A DNA stretch of 64,000 nucleotides from Gigaspora rosea (GCA_003550325.1 QKWP01000257.1:1-64000), one strand, 5' to 3'. Shown: positions 11,520-23,533, numbered from the stretch's first letter. Program-made: numbers and translations. The notes: generated by a model from the sequence alone, not told the origin.

Positions 11520-12016
11520 GCATATTATTATTATTTTTTTTTTATATGCAAAACGAGTTACTGCTTTGGCCTGTAGCAACCGGGACTCCCATACAGAAGT
11601 CTACAGAATGATAGAACATCTAGTTGGAGAAAACCAGAAGTTCTTGACCCCAATTCAGGTGTCTTCACTTTGTGTTAATAATAGTCTACCAATTCTAGAG
11701 GAGGAGTTGGTTATGTCCTTTTATTATTATTATAATCCCCGATCACTATATCAAGATCACGGGAGGATTAATTGATAATACCCTGATCCGTATGTGAATA
11801 AGCGGAAACTTCGTTTCCACTAATTCCCAACAGATCAGGATATTATTATTACTTATTATTATTATTACGTATTATTATTATTATTATTATTTTTACTGTA
11901 TTATTATTATTACGTATTTATTATTATTATTATTATTATTACTGTATTATTATTTTTTATTACTATTTATTATGTATTATTATTTATTACGTATTATTAT
12001 TTATTACGTATTGTTG

Positions 12017-12051
<35 letters not shown>

Positions 12052-12414
12052 TATTACGTATTATATTAATATTACTTATTATTATTTATTACGCATTATA
12101 TTATTATTATTATTCATTATTATTATTTATTATTATATTATTTAATTATTATTAGTTATTATTATTATTACTATTATTATTTTTATTATCATTAAATAGA
12201 ACGATACACTTCTAACTTTATTTTCCATTAGTTCTCAAACAGGTAGAATTATAACAGTCAGGAGAACAGTTAAGTTTTTTTTAAGACTTAATTGGTGAAT
12301 TGGAAGAATTAGAAATGGAAATCTGGTACTGATAAGTTATAATAGTTATATATCTTTTACTTATTTATTCACATCTCTTTTCTTTTTATTTATTCCATTA
12401 ATACTATAGGGCAC
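11378..12414 (+). repeat. copy B of the tandem duplication
   Basis: This copy repeats the blocks of copy A without the 1.53-kb element. It includes the same 150-base block (about 11,546-11,690), the 'tctagaggaggagttggtt' block, the microsatellite and the end 'atactatagggcac'. The copy then breaks at 12,414 and resumes at 16,369 with atagggcacgaaaaagtg, because a 3.95-kb element was inserted. Confidence 0.8.
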
Positions 12415-12806
12415 TGGGATTACGATATACTAATTAATCAAATCTATGTCAGGAATAATAGTAAAAATTGATAGTACTATACAGATTTTTACAACAATAC
12501 CGAATTGTGCGCTAAAGATCATCTGTTACTTATCGAATAGAATTTCAAGATCTTTGTGTAACAGATTAAGTCAATAATCGCTATCTCTATTTTTTTAAAA
12601 ACTTTTCATATAAGGGTAGGTGTGCTTTAACACTCAGAATTCGATTTTTATTTGAGCTCGTCTACTTAAATATTATAACAGATACAATTTTAATTAAACT
12701 CTGGCACATTAAAAGAGACTATAGAAATATCAACTTTAAGTTTTACGTCTATATTACGTCTATATTAAATAATGAACATTATAACTAAACTTTTTTTTTG
12801 ATAACT

Positions 12807-15634
12807 TTAGCGGGACATAAATAATTCTTTAAAAAGGTCGTCAGCATCATGTCTATCCAACTGAAGAGAAGTGGTAGAATTTTGTTGGTATATAATTCTA
12901 TTCTCACTTCGAATATCCTTTAGTTGTTTATGATTAAACTGGTATTCTTTTATTTCGGTTGCTGAATAGGGATGGGCACAGTCAGTCATAGTCAGTCATC
13001 GGTCGGTCATGATCGGTTAATCGCTTATGACCGGTTGACCGCAATCATTCATACGGTTAATGACCAGTTTTAGCCGATAAATTATTTACCCAATTATCCA
13101 ATCAAATATCTAAATAAGTGACAAGTAGAGATGGTACTGTACACTGATGGTTCACTGCACAGACTGCCGAAAGAGAAACAAAACACGGCGATTTGCATCA
13201 CGTGATCAATAAAACCATTCGTTCATATTTCTGGTTAAATTTGCAGATCATTTGACTACATTAAAGTTGTTTTGTTCTAGATTTGGCCAAGTGATCTGCA
13301 AATTTGACCAGAAGCGGAGGCAAATAATGTGATCAACCGCCAATCAGAATATGATTACTGGAGAAAAATTAACCTACCTCAATGTGTTAAGCAAATATGT
13401 CGGGAAGGCAATTTTGCTTATATATATCTACCTAAAACCTAATATAACCCTAATATAGGATGACCCTAACCCTAAAGTTAATTAAAAATTATTAAATATG
13501 GTCGCCTCCGCTTTAGACGTCCTCTTATTTGTACCCAAAAGAAACCTATCGCATACAATTCTGTCAAAATTGCAGATCATTTGACCGGAATTAAAATTGT
13601 TTTGTTATAATTCTGGACAAATGATCTGCGAATTTGGCCGGAATTATGAACAAGGTATTTCTCAACCGGGTTCACTGTCTAAAAAATTTTCAGAACATGT
13701 GATATACATTAATTTATATACTCATTATTGTTATATTCATTATTGTTTACTTATATTATAAAAAAATTTTATTTAAAAATGAAACATATCGTCCATCAAA
13801 CATGCAAAGTCACATGATCTGATAAACTTTTGAGAGGTGGGTTGATTTTTCTATTTATCAGATAATACAGATACACTGATATGAATTTTAAGCAATAATT
13901 ATTCATTTATTGGCCATAATATTAAGAACTTGGCATCAGTCATAATCTTGACCGGTCGGTCAAACTGCTCTGACCGGCTAATATCGGTCATGGTCATTGA
14001 CCGGTTATGACCGGTCATGACTGAACTGTGCACATCCCTATTGCTGAAAGACGCATTCTGGATTGTTGAGTATTATTGGTCATTTTTGGGTGAGTTTTTA
14101 TATCCCATTTGTTGAAAAGGCCCTCAACCTGTTGTTGATGGACGATTATATACCAGATTTTGTTTTTAACAAAATCGTAGAGCTGTGGGTATTGGTGAAG
14201 TTGAACATTTGATTCTCTAACAAATGCACTAAATTCTTGAAAAAAAGATTTTTTAGCTAAAGCAGTTTTAAGACCAAAGTCATCGAATCTTTTTTGTTTT
14301 AAATCCATTTCGAGAAATCGCACATAACTAAGTTCTTTTAAAGTAGGAAACTTGGGCCAAGGCTTTTTAAGCACTATGTGCCAATAACTACATGCAAATT
14401 GTTGTGCATTATTTCCACCAATATGACATATGCTTAAAGGAAGATGGAGCCAACAATTTAACCATTTTTGGTGTAATTCAAGCCCTTTCTGTATTCCATT
14501 TCCAATTTTTGGACTAATAATTCAATTTCTGAATAATCCAAAATTTCTGTACTTTGTAAAAGTTCACCTCCATAAAATGAGTAAAGATTTTCTGCGATGT
14601 TAACAAGTTTATATGTTGAACTAATAATGAAATCTGGCATTTGATGTGCTCGACGACCTAAAGGCAAATATTGTAATGAATGGTCAGGCTGTAAAACTTT
14701 TAATTGAGGATCATAGCCAACGAGAAATTCTGCAAAGAGACGATAAAATTCTTGACCGAACTTAACTAAACATTGAACTTCAATGTTTAGTTCAAAATCG
14801 TTTAGCCAATTTTGAAAAAGTTCACACTTTAGAATATAGGACTTTGGAACTTTTTTTGGAAGGAACTATGAAACAAATTCAAGATGAATTTCACGTCTCT
14901 CAAGATATTGTTTTGCCGTAATTAATTCATATTGCCACTATGATCATAGAGGATGTTGATATTTAGTTAATGTGTAATTAAGCCGTGCCTTATAGAGACT
15001 TTGAATTGTTTCACTTCTCATATTTAGTAGTGAGTCCTTGTCACTTTGATCATACCCGTCATCAAATCATTGTCTTTTAATTCTGGTGGACATTTGGCTA
15101 CTGCACGAATTCGAGATATATGATGACGATGTTTACACTTAAACTGCACGATAGAACCACTAAGTTGCCTAACTTTATGGGTTGCACGATTTTTAGATTG
15201 TTGTAATTTTTTATTTTCTTTTTTAAGTTGTTTGTTTTCATTATTTAATGTTTCTAATGACTTTCCGGGCTTGTAAAGTGAGTTATAAACATATTGAATT
15301 GCTTTGTTTTGTATATAGAGTAATATAATTTGATCTTTATTTTTTCCATACGGATATCTCATTGTACGCAAAAGATGGGATGTCGATTTGAGATCTGTTT
15401 CAGACATGTCCTTAAGAGTATTAATTATTGTATTGTATACTTTAGAAGAATCGGGTTTAACATTCGAAACATTAAAGATCATATCATGGATTATTTTAAT
15501 TTCTTGATCAGTGGTTTTTTTAAGTGATCTGTTATTTCATCAATAGTGTCTTGATGCTAATTTAGTTTGCGCTTTTTGTCAAGCGATTCACGTGCATGTT
15601 TAAGGTGAAGTTGATATTTAGAAGGGATAGGCAT
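12807..15634 (-). pseudogene. transposase-like gene of the MULE-like element
   Basis: Reading begins at the ATG at 15,634 (MPIPSKYQLHLKHARESL) and runs to a stop at 12,807. Recognisable segments include a Lys/Glu coiled coil ('NENKQLKKENKKLQQSKN', near 15,200), 'FKCKHRHHISRIRAVAKCP', 'GQEFYRLFAEFLVGYDPQ', 'PLGRRAHQMPDF', and a C-terminal block 'YIIVHQQQVEGLFNKWD' followed by 'THPKMTNNTQQSRMRL'. It belongs to a high-copy family I associate with Glomeromycotina genomes. I cannot name its catalytic triad. The reading is broken by stops and frameshifts near 14,400, 14,860-15,000, 15,490 and 15,560, and by the hAT-like insertion at 12,967-14,040. Sole occupancy of a TIR element supports a role in its transposition. 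Confidence 0.65.
12967..14040. mobile_element. nested 1.07-kb hAT-like element
   Basis: A perfect 8-bp duplication ttgctgaa (12,959-12,966 and 14,041-14,048) flanks inverted termini: tagggatgggcacagtcag at the left, tagggatgtgcacagttcag as the reverse complement of the right end. Both subterminal regions are packed with ggtcatgaccggt-type palindromes. No transposase is present. Removing the element and one duplication joins the host reading frame directly, so it landed in a gene that was still legible. The interior holds two short inverted repeats (about 13,230-13,320 and 13,560-13,650) that share the word gcagatcatttga. Confidence 0.9.
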
Positions 15635-16377
15635 TGTGCAAAAAGGGTTCGATGTTAAAAGTTACAATTTGCAAAAATTTTTTGAAATCTATTTGATGCA
15701 CTTTTAAATTTTAACAAAGGCCAATTTTGAAACAATTACTTATTTTTTTTAATAATTTGACAATATTATAAACAATTACAAAAGTAACAAACGAAATTAC
15801 AAAAGTCAATACTAACAAACGCAGTTGTAAAGGCTAACTCGAATAAATACAACTACAAAAGTTAATTTGTAACAAATGCCTATTTTTTGTTTAGTTAAGT
15901 GTACTGTTATGTGTACTTGCAACAAAAGCTGTATTTTAAAAGGGTTCAGCACTAAATCTAGCCTGAATTTTTTAACAAAATTCGATATATAATATGATAA
16001 TAAGCTTTATTTTAAAACTATAGAGTCATATTTTTAGTAACAAAGGCCAAATCATAACAAACGTAATTATTTCTGGTTAGAAGACGTTGAATAGGAACAA
16101 AAGACAAATTTCAGCTAATGCAATACTTAAAAATGTCTAATTGAATAAAAATTTTAAACTATAGCTTGTTTTATTTACGCTTTAAGAGTTATCTGTCACG
16201 AAAATTGCAGTAACAAAATAAATTCTACATGAGTGAACTGATTTTTTGAACACTAATCTTTCGTTATTAACAATTTTGCCAATCAATTTTTAAGCATAAA
16301 ATCTAGCTATAATGTCATTGTTAATGCATCTCACATGATTTTGATTAATTGGTATATCGTAAACCCCAATAGGGCAC

Positions 16378-16510
16378 GAAAAAGTGAGGCTACAGAAGAT
16401 TTTAATCAAAAGAAGCAGCAAAAGGACGTGAAAATTAAAGAAAGATCATGAAAGAATTGAAATAAAAAAGATTGCGAAAGAACATGAAAAAAGGAGAAAG
16501 GCCTCAGAAA
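16378..16510 (+). pseudogene. Lys/Glu-rich coding-like fragment
   Basis: After the target duplication the sequence reads KSEATEDFNQKKQQKDVKIK and then, shifted, HERIEIKKIAKEHEKRRK. This is a charged helical segment resembling coiled-coil linkers in fungal repeat proteins. The same start is present in copy A at about 11,349-11,377. No function can be assigned. Confidence 0.3.
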
Positions 16511-16519
16511 ATATAAAAA

Positions 16520-17090
16520 TACTGGTACCTTAGTTCATGTGATATCTTTTGAATTGGTCTAATATTAAAAACTTTAAATTATAGGACAATATCTAGAAAG
16601 TTAAGAAAAAAAATTATGCATTAATATTGTTATCAGTTTATCATTATGCAAATATTATTTAAATTATAATTATTAATAGTGTTCAAATTAGTTACATTTA
16701 TTCGAATAATTTGTACAAAATTATTTATTCTTTTTTTATTTTGAATAACATAGTCCAAGTGATTTTTTTTCTTGACCAATATGCCACTGTATACATACCA
16801 TTTTTGTTATACGTTCATCTGTTAAAGGCCAACTTGACATTGTATGTAAAATGTCCAAATAAGCGACCTTTTTATTTGATTCATAACGTAATCAGCATAG
16901 CAGGCTTTCATTGTGATTGGTTAAATTTTTGTAGATCATTTCATGACCTTCATAAATTCTATTGGTTCAGAGAATTAAGGGTTTGTATAATGTCCCATCA
17001 AACGATTAAAGAATTTATACATAGCGATAGCTAATAATTTCTTTAACATTTTTAGTATAGTACATAAAAAAAAGCAGGTAATATAACAAA
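16520..17090. other. AT-rich spacer upstream of the 17.1-kb gene
   Basis: I see no coding region that I trust. An open frame at 16,711-17,034 has a leucine/phenylalanine-rich random composition. The segment probably contains the 5' flank of the following gene, but I see no defined promoter element. Confidence 0.4.
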
Positions 17091-20000
17091 ATGTCTACAA
17101 AAGAACAACATCACCAAACCAGTTCTGGCGCCAGTTCTGAAGCAAAAAAAGGCAAAAGAAAAGTTTGTCATTGTGATCTGGAGGGTTATGATAGCGTCGA
17201 CTGTGACTACGAGCTGCATGGCACTTCAATAGTAACTAACCGAATAGTTATACCAGCATCAAGCCAACATCTCAATTTAGTCAATAAGGCTTTATGCAGA
17301 AAGCATTATAATAAATATATTATAAATGCAAAAAAAAAAGAAAACCAAACTAACTAATATATGCACTCATCCCAAACATGAAATTTATTTAGCTACAGCT
17401 CAAAAAGAAGAAATGAAATTTTGGAAAACTCTAGAACGTTTAATTGGATATTTTAATCTAACGAAAGAAGCAATGATGTGTAATCATTGCTTATATACGA
17501 CAGATGTCGATCCAGAATATATCAACTTACTTGATTATCCTCCAGCAAAAGAAAGGATTCCGAAAGAAAATATAAAACAATTTCAAGGTAGGTCATATGT
17601 TTTACGTGGCAATGTTATTTATTTAGAGTCTGAATTTCAAGAATTGGAGTCTGCGTATCATGAGGCATGCGCAGAACTCGATGAAGCAAAATTAGGTAAG
17701 TAGATAATTTTTATTTATTAATATATTTTTGATTATTTTTTATATTTTGTTAATTTAATTTTTTTTTCTAGAGCTAATTCCTCTAAATAAAAAGATTAAG
17801 CTAATGGCGGGAGTATTATACACAAGACAGCGTGTGTATAATGAAAGACCGATTCTTAATCCAGACAAGTTCAAGAAAATGCTCGAGAATTCTGAACTGT
17901 TGTTGAAGGGTTTCTTTGATCAATTGGTGACTGGGACAAATCCCTGGCTAAGAGCTATATGACTAACAAAAAAAATTAAAAAAACTTGTTTCATTTTGCT
18001 ATTTTCATGCTGGTCTTAATAACAAATTTATCAACGGTGTTAAGGCGGAGGTAGAACTTTTTATTAGATGCATCTGGTGCATCTTCGTTTGCAATTAAGA
18101 CCTTGGCTAGTGCAGGTCTAACAGTAAGGCGTGAAACTATCACCAAACAAAAGGCTTGGCATGTACAAACACATACAAGAACAGTGGTGATTTTTTTAAC
18201 TGAAAATGTAAGCGTATTAGTTTTGATTTATTTATTTACTATAATTATTTTTTTTTGTAATTAATTTGTATATTATTTTTTAACAGGTTGAAAATTTGGT
18301 TGTTTTAAATGTGGATGATTTTCATAATATCCACGAATCCTGTCGTAGTGATTCGACTACTACATTTGATACTGCTCATTTATTATAATACTTTTAAAGG
18401 CATTGCCAGAAATATCCAATTCTGTTTAATAATCCCAATCAATTAAATAGTAGTATCCATAATAACAAGGGTATTGAATTGAACATTATTATTGAGAATA
18501 CAGCCTCACTTTTTTTTCCAATTTATGGCTTAGTTATACAGGGCGAAAGAATGCATTTTCTGATTTATTTGTAGAAGAAACTCATGATGAAAGGGTTAAA
18601 CGCCTTCTAATTCATAGTTACAATAATAGAATTGAACGACATCGGGTGGATCAAAGCATGGATAATACAATACTCATCAATTTAAAGGAGGGATTTCTTC
18701 ATTCAACCGAAGAATATGTGAATGCACTTAGGTCTTTAATACAGTCAACTCTCTCTAATCCGAACTGCCGGGACTGCTTTTTTTTACTATATAAAAATTT
18801 AGAAAAGTTCAGTTTTCAAAAAGTTATATATGGATTATCCGAACTTTATAATAAAATTTACAAATGTTCTAGGAGATTTTGGTCGGTTTAGAGAGAATTT
18901 AATAGTGTTCAGTTTAGAGAGGTTCGGATTAGAGAGAGGCGACTGTAAGTGTTCCTGAAGCAGAAAATTATATGAGGACACAAGTTTTTATAGCGCCTAT
19001 AGACTATCCTGGACAACTTCATATGCAGCGTGCTATCATTCGTTGTATAAATTTGAGACTCTTCTGGAATTTTGGCGCAATTTTTGCATGTGGTTCCAAT
19101 AATTGGACCCTTGCATGTATTCTTAAATAGTTGTGAAACAGTGTTTCTTTTAAATTATTATTTTTTTGATTTACTTTTTCATTTAGTTTTTGGACGTAAT
19201 AAGTGCTGGCAAAAAAGCCAAAGCCTTATAGAATTAATTTAATTTGAGAATTAGCGTGTCAAAGCTGGCCTCGAATTTGTTCTATGATTATGCGAAAATT
19301 CGAACATTCTAAAGATCCAGAAGCCCATTATCTTATTAATCTGCTAGATAACATTGTTCTGTTGGTTTTAGACTTTTACCTTATTGTCTTTCTTAGTGGA
19401 AATTGGCAAGCGTATCTGGAAGCAATATTTCGCGTTTGGACTGTTTTTTTCAGTATCAACAGAGACATTACAATAAATTGACATTAATGTTTTTGAGTGA
19501 TGTTTTTTATTGGTTTAGAACTAATCATCCTATTTTACAAACTCTTACAGAATCAATCCATGTTTTTAATGACTATTACATCGAAAGTTTCGCAACTCAC
19601 TGTGGCGACAAATACATGGATCAAATATGGCAGATCAAATCATTCAAGAAGCATGAATTATTAATCAGATGTATGGCAACAATTCTTTTATGAATATGTT
19701 TGCTGAAAGTCACAACATTAGATATTCAGCAAGGCAGCTAGAATATCTTAAAAAACGTACTACACTTTTTCTATTAAAATTATTCACAGACATTTATAGG
19801 AATCTTGGTGGATCGAAAATTATTTCTTTCGATGAACATTCAAAGCCAAAAAAATATAAATTTCCAATATTAAAAACTGAAGTCGATATAGATATTTTGC
19901 CAATGGCTTGGAATACATTACCCATTCCACATAACAACAGATGCTGTGACTTAGAGGATTGTGTAGATTCTTGTGAGGTAGGTCTTGTTCTAATTTGTGG

Positions 20001-20294
20001 ACATGCATATCATTATGAATGCTTTTTTTTCAAATTAGGAAGCCAATGCCAATATTGTATCGATTATCTCTTAAGGGAATCAAAAAAAATTGTAAAGCTT
20101 TTCAAGAAACTTTGGAATCATTGGATAAAAAAGCGAAAGCTCAAGACTCAAATAAACAAAAGGCTACCGAAGATATCGAATCTGATGATAATATTAGTGC
20201 CAAAAATTTTTTTTTAGACGAAACTGTTGATTGTAATAATATAGATTTGCTTGTTGAAGAAGCTATAGGTATTTTATCAAATGTGCAATTGTAA
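17091..20294 (+). pseudogene. decayed high-copy gene with RING-like C-terminus
   Basis: Coding blocks in order: ATG at 17,091 with a Cys-rich start (KVCHCDLEGYDSVDCDYELH); a shift near 17,330 to a frame with ICTHPKHEIYLATAQK, CNHCLY and ELESAYHEACAELDEAK; a GTAAGT intron at about 17,696-17,771; LMAGVLYTRQRVYNERPI; SGASSFAIKTLASAGLTVRR; VLNVDDFHNIHESCRSD; HSTEEYVNALRSLIQ; DPEAHYLINLLDN; NKLTLMFLSDVFYWFRTNHP; and finally MAWNTLP with a RING-like Cys/His set (CCDLEDCVD, ICGHAYHYECF, CQYC) near 19,940-20,060. I recognise the family as a repetitive multi-domain gene of Rhizophagus-type genomes; its biochemical role is unknown to me. At least five frameshifts or stops and an inserted MITE (18,742-18,944) make it non-functional. 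Confidence 0.7.
18742..18944. mobile_element. 203-bp TA-flanked MITE (pogo/Tigger-type ends)
   Basis: Termini are cagtcaactctctctaatcc at the left and cagtcgcctctctctaatcc (reverse complement) at the right, flanked by TA on both sides (18,740-18,741 and 18,945-18,946). TA target use and CAGT termini fit the Tc1/mariner-pogo group. It interrupts the pseudogene at 17,091-20,294. Confidence 0.85.
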
Positions 20295-20406
20295 ATAGTT
20301 TAGATTATAGATTTTAGTATTGGTTCGCGAATTGTATGCAAATTTTTGGTTGTTTTAATAAATAATTTTTTATACTTAATAAATAATAATTTTTAAATAA
20401 GAAAAA

Positions 20407-20632
20407 ATGTATTTGTCACCCCCGTAACTGTCACGGGCAATAAGACCATTAAAGTAAAGTAAAATTAGGGTTAGGGTTAGGGTTAAGATTATTAGGATTA
20501 GGTTCAAGATTAATACAGAATTGCAGGAGGATAATTTTTTGTTAGAAGTGCAATAGGTATTATCTTAGTAAAGTTTTGAGTTATAAATAAACCCGTGACA
20601 AAAATCTGTGTTGCAGGGGGTGACAAATACAT
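20407..20632. mobile_element. 226-bp MITE with telomere-like core
   Basis: Inverted ends atgtatttgtcacccccg / 'gggggtgacaaatacat' define the element. The interior contains three or more ttaggg units (20,467-20,486) and a second small inverted pair (cccgtaactgtcacggg / cccgtgac). It has no coding capacity. Confidence 0.75.
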
Positions 20633-20839
20633 TCCTCCTTTTTTATGAACCGTAAGAAATTATAAATTTACATTAAATTTCTTATATAAATATTTGAACC
20701 CTTTCGAAATATTTTAGAACTAGAAAACCAAGCTGGATCAATAGATCTGTAACCTGGATCACGCATTGGACTAATTTTTCGAAATAGTTCAAAATAGTTT
20801 GATGAAGTTCAAATTCTGTACTACAAGATTAGATTAGAT

Positions 20840-22440
20840 CTTTTGTTTATAATTAGATCTTCTATTTTGTTTTTTTTTCACTTTTTTGTTTTTCATTTTT
20901 TGTTTTGTTCAATTTTTTTTGTTTTTGTTGTTTTTTTAATTTTTTTATTTTATTTTTATTTTAGCACTTTACAAGAAAAACAACCAACTTTTCGAAAACT
21001 TGTGCATACCAATTACAACTTATAACACTTTTAAGAACACACACCCAGAAATTTCTAAATTTTCAAGAACGATTCTTTAGAGAAATGGGAATAAGTTTTC
21101 ACAAGTTTTCACAAGTTTTCACAAGTTTTCACAGGTTTTTGCATGTTTTCGCTTTATTTATTTTTTCGTTTCATTTTTTTTGTTTGTTTTTTTGGTTTAT
21201 TTAAAATTTTTTTATTAATTTATTTTATTTCAGTACTTTGCAAGAAAAACAAACAACTGTTGAAACATTGCGCATGCCAACTATGACTTTCAACACTTTC
21301 AAGAACAAATACTAACAATTTTTATATTTTTAAGAATGCTCCTTTAAAGACGTGGGTGCAAGTTTTTACAAGTTTTTGCAAGTTTTTGCAAGTTCTTGCA
21401 AGGTTTCGTTTCATTTATTTTTTCATTTCATGTTTTTTGTTTTTGTTTTTTGGTTTATTTTTAAAATTTTTTTATTAATTTATTTTATTTCAGCACTTTG
21501 TGAAAAAAACAAAACTTTTCAAAACATTGTGCATGCCAACTATGTCTTTAGACACTTCAAGAACACACCCTAGCAATTTCTAAATTTTCAAGAACGTTTC
21601 TTTAGAGAAATGGGTACAAGTTTCCGCAAGTTTTCTTGCAAGCTACTATTTCATTTATTTTCTCATTTTGTGTTTTTTTTGTTTTTGTTTTTTTGGTTTA
21701 TTTTTAAAATTTTTTATTAAGGGTAGGGTGTCAATATTTCTATTTTCATATAAAATAGATTGTAGATCAACTTTGTATAACTATATCATTTGATTTACAT
21801 ATAAAAATCATATGATTCGACCAATGAGGATTATCAATTTTTGTATAACTCAGGAAAAACATATAGTGACCTCGAAAAATTTAATTCTATATGAAGTTTA
21901 TTTTTTTTAAAGAGATGCATTTCTTACAATACTATTATATAAACAAGCTACTTTAAACTATATATTATATAAATATGGTAAAAATTGACTTAGATAATAA
22001 AAAGTTTTATTAGAAGCATATTTTTGTTTACTATATAAAATTCAATCTACCTTGTAGATTATATGAAAAATAATCTATGTACACCCTACCCTTAATTTAT
22101 TTTATTTCAGCACTTTGCAAGAAAAACAAAACTTTTTAAAACATTGCCCATGCCAACTACATCTTCCGACACTTTCAAGAACACACTCCAGCAATTTCTA
22201 AATTTTCAAGAACGCTTTTTTAGATAAATGGGCGCAAGTTTTTGCAAGTTTTTGCTAGTTTTTGCAAGTTCTTGCAAGGTTTCACTTTATTTTTTTTTTT
22301 GTTTAGTGTTTTTGTTTTTGTTTTTTTTTGGTTTATTTTTAAAATTTTTTATTAATTTTTTTATTTTGGCACTTTGTGAGAAAAACAACAACTTTTCGAA
22401 TCAATGCGCATGCCAATATAACTTCTGACACTTTCAAAAA
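20840..22440 (+). repeat. tandem repeat, unit about 260 bp, five copies
   Basis: Copies are marked by gcactttgcaagaaaaac-type starts at 20,964, 21,232, 21,494, 22,111 and 22,368. Spacings are 268, 262, 617 (246 plus a 371-bp insertion) and 257. Every copy has 'aatttctaaattttcaagaa', then a run of caagtttttg decamers, then a T-rich tract ending attttatttcag or a variant of it. The T-rich tract plus cag directly before each start resembles an intron 3' end. Confidence 0.85.
21721..22091. mobile_element. 371-bp TTAA-flanked MITE (piggyBac-like)
   Basis: Perfect ends gggtagggtgt / acaccctaccc are flanked by ttaa on both sides (21,717-21,720 and 22,092-22,095). Sister repeats show the empty site ttttattaatttattttatt. 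TTAA target duplication is the hallmark of piggyBac-type elements. Longer inner arms (tctattttcatataaaataga / atctaccttgtagattatatg) also pair loosely. No transposase is present. Confidence 0.85.
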
Positions 22441-22679
22441 CAATAAAAAGCAAAAAAGTGAAGATAATAGCTAACTGTGGAGTGAGCGAAAATAAGTGTA
22501 CAGGGCTAGTTTTTTGTATATAGTAATAGAATTAGATGCGATGAAGTGTGAAAATAGTTTAAATATTTGTATAATATAAAAATAATACGTAATATAATAA
22601 AGTATATAATATTAATTAAAAATGTATATATTTTTTTTATGTCAAAGTTATCGCTTTGGGTAAGAGTTTATTTAATCAA

Positions 22680-22975
22680 GCCTGTGAATCAAGAGCGCCT
22701 CTTTGGGCGCCTACAATTAAGTTACATTGAATGAGAGTACAACTAGCCACATGTACAACTTTTGGTTGTCTAATTTAAGTAGTCCGCCCGAAGGCTCTAC
22801 ACTGTTGCCATACCTACAACCCAACTAGGGGATTGTCTATTTAAACCCTCTGGTCCAAGCTTCGCATGTCAAACCTACTTGTATCACCGGCATAGCCCAC
22901 TGATATATTAGTCAGTTGAAGACAGTTCCGGTTGTTAACTATATTCCCTTAGGACTAATTTATCCTCGCAGTACA
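22680..22975. repeat. fragment related to the tRNA-headed retroposon
   Basis: The core tacaactagccaca, then ctaatttaagtagtccgccc, gaaggctctacac and 'ctatttaaaccctctggt' matches 48,515-48,650 in the same orientation. The GC content is clearly higher than in the surroundings. The tRNA-like head seen at 49.1 kb is not present here, so this is a diverged or truncated copy. Confidence 0.65.
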
Positions 22976-23158
22976 TAAAAATGTATATCTAATAATGTAA
23001 AATATAATATATTAATAATAAATAAAGAAATAAAAATTTTATATTCACTTTCATTATTACAACTCTTTCTGACGATCCTCTGGACCAAAATTTTTCATAA
23101 ATGCCAACCTACGAAAATTTTGTAGTTAGTATTTTTATATATAACAAAAACTTTATCT

Positions 23159-23533
23159 AGAAGCAGCTTGGATACAGGACTTCAGATTGCATGTGAGATG
23201 ACTGAAATAGAGCTGAAAAAGATTTCTCCTTGTGGGTTTGGTTCTCCAAGTAGAAGACTTCGTTGCTATAGAAAATATAGTAGGCCTAAAACCCTAGAGT
23301 TTTTTGTCAAAAGATGTGGAAGTTTAGACGAAAACAGACTTTTGGTTATTAATACTATTCTACAAAATGTAAAACTTACACTCTTTACAAGTTTGGTACC
23401 CTCAATATTTCTTTTTGGTTTTTTTGAAATTTTTGGCAAAAAGTGGGAAATCCAGCTTACTCCCTCCAAAAGATTGGCAATGTTTACTCCACCCAACTTG
23501 AAAATGCGCCTACCGAATCGGAGCCCAGTCACA
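23159..23533 (+). CDS. possible exon of unknown protein
   Basis: An open frame of about 120 codons lies between an acceptor-like tatctag (23,158) and a donor-like gtaagtttcg. Visible words: 'DTGLQIACEMTEIELKKI', 'PSRRLRCYRKYSRPKTLEFF', 'SPVTSKFRRL'. The opposite strand is also open over 88 codons, which weakens the case. No family is recognised. Confidence 0.3.

Larger units (their letters stand above)
12415..16368 (-). mobile_element. MULE-like element with 9-bp target duplication
   Basis: The flanks carry a perfect 9-bp duplication, atagggcac (12,406-12,414 and 16,369-16,377), and copy A has the empty counterpart (atagagcac near 11,338). Termini are inverted: tgggattacgatatactaat at the left versus tggggtttacgatatacc as the reverse complement of the right end, both followed by aattaatcaaa. 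A 9-bp duplication is the usual signature of Mutator-like elements. The element encodes one long minus-strand gene and carries a nested hAT-like insertion; without it the element is about 2.88 kb. Confidence 0.8.

Noticed and set aside
11353-11775. 140-codon open frame on the plus strand
   Set aside because: More than a third is poly-Ile/Leu from an ATT microsatellite. It is an artefact of the repeat, although the small VYRMIEHLVGENQ block inside it may be a real exon.
20467-20486. Telomere or subtelomeric boundary
   Set aside because: Only a few TTAGGG units lie inside a short inverted-repeat element, with ordinary sequence on both sides.
20843-22428. Phe-rich open frames in the tandem repeat
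   Set aside because: They follow the T-rich tracts of the 260-bp satellite and are not shared in the same frame between units.
23266-23532. Minus-strand open frame opposite the possible exon
   Set aside because: It lacks splice signals and is the shadow of the plus-strand frame; neither is strong.
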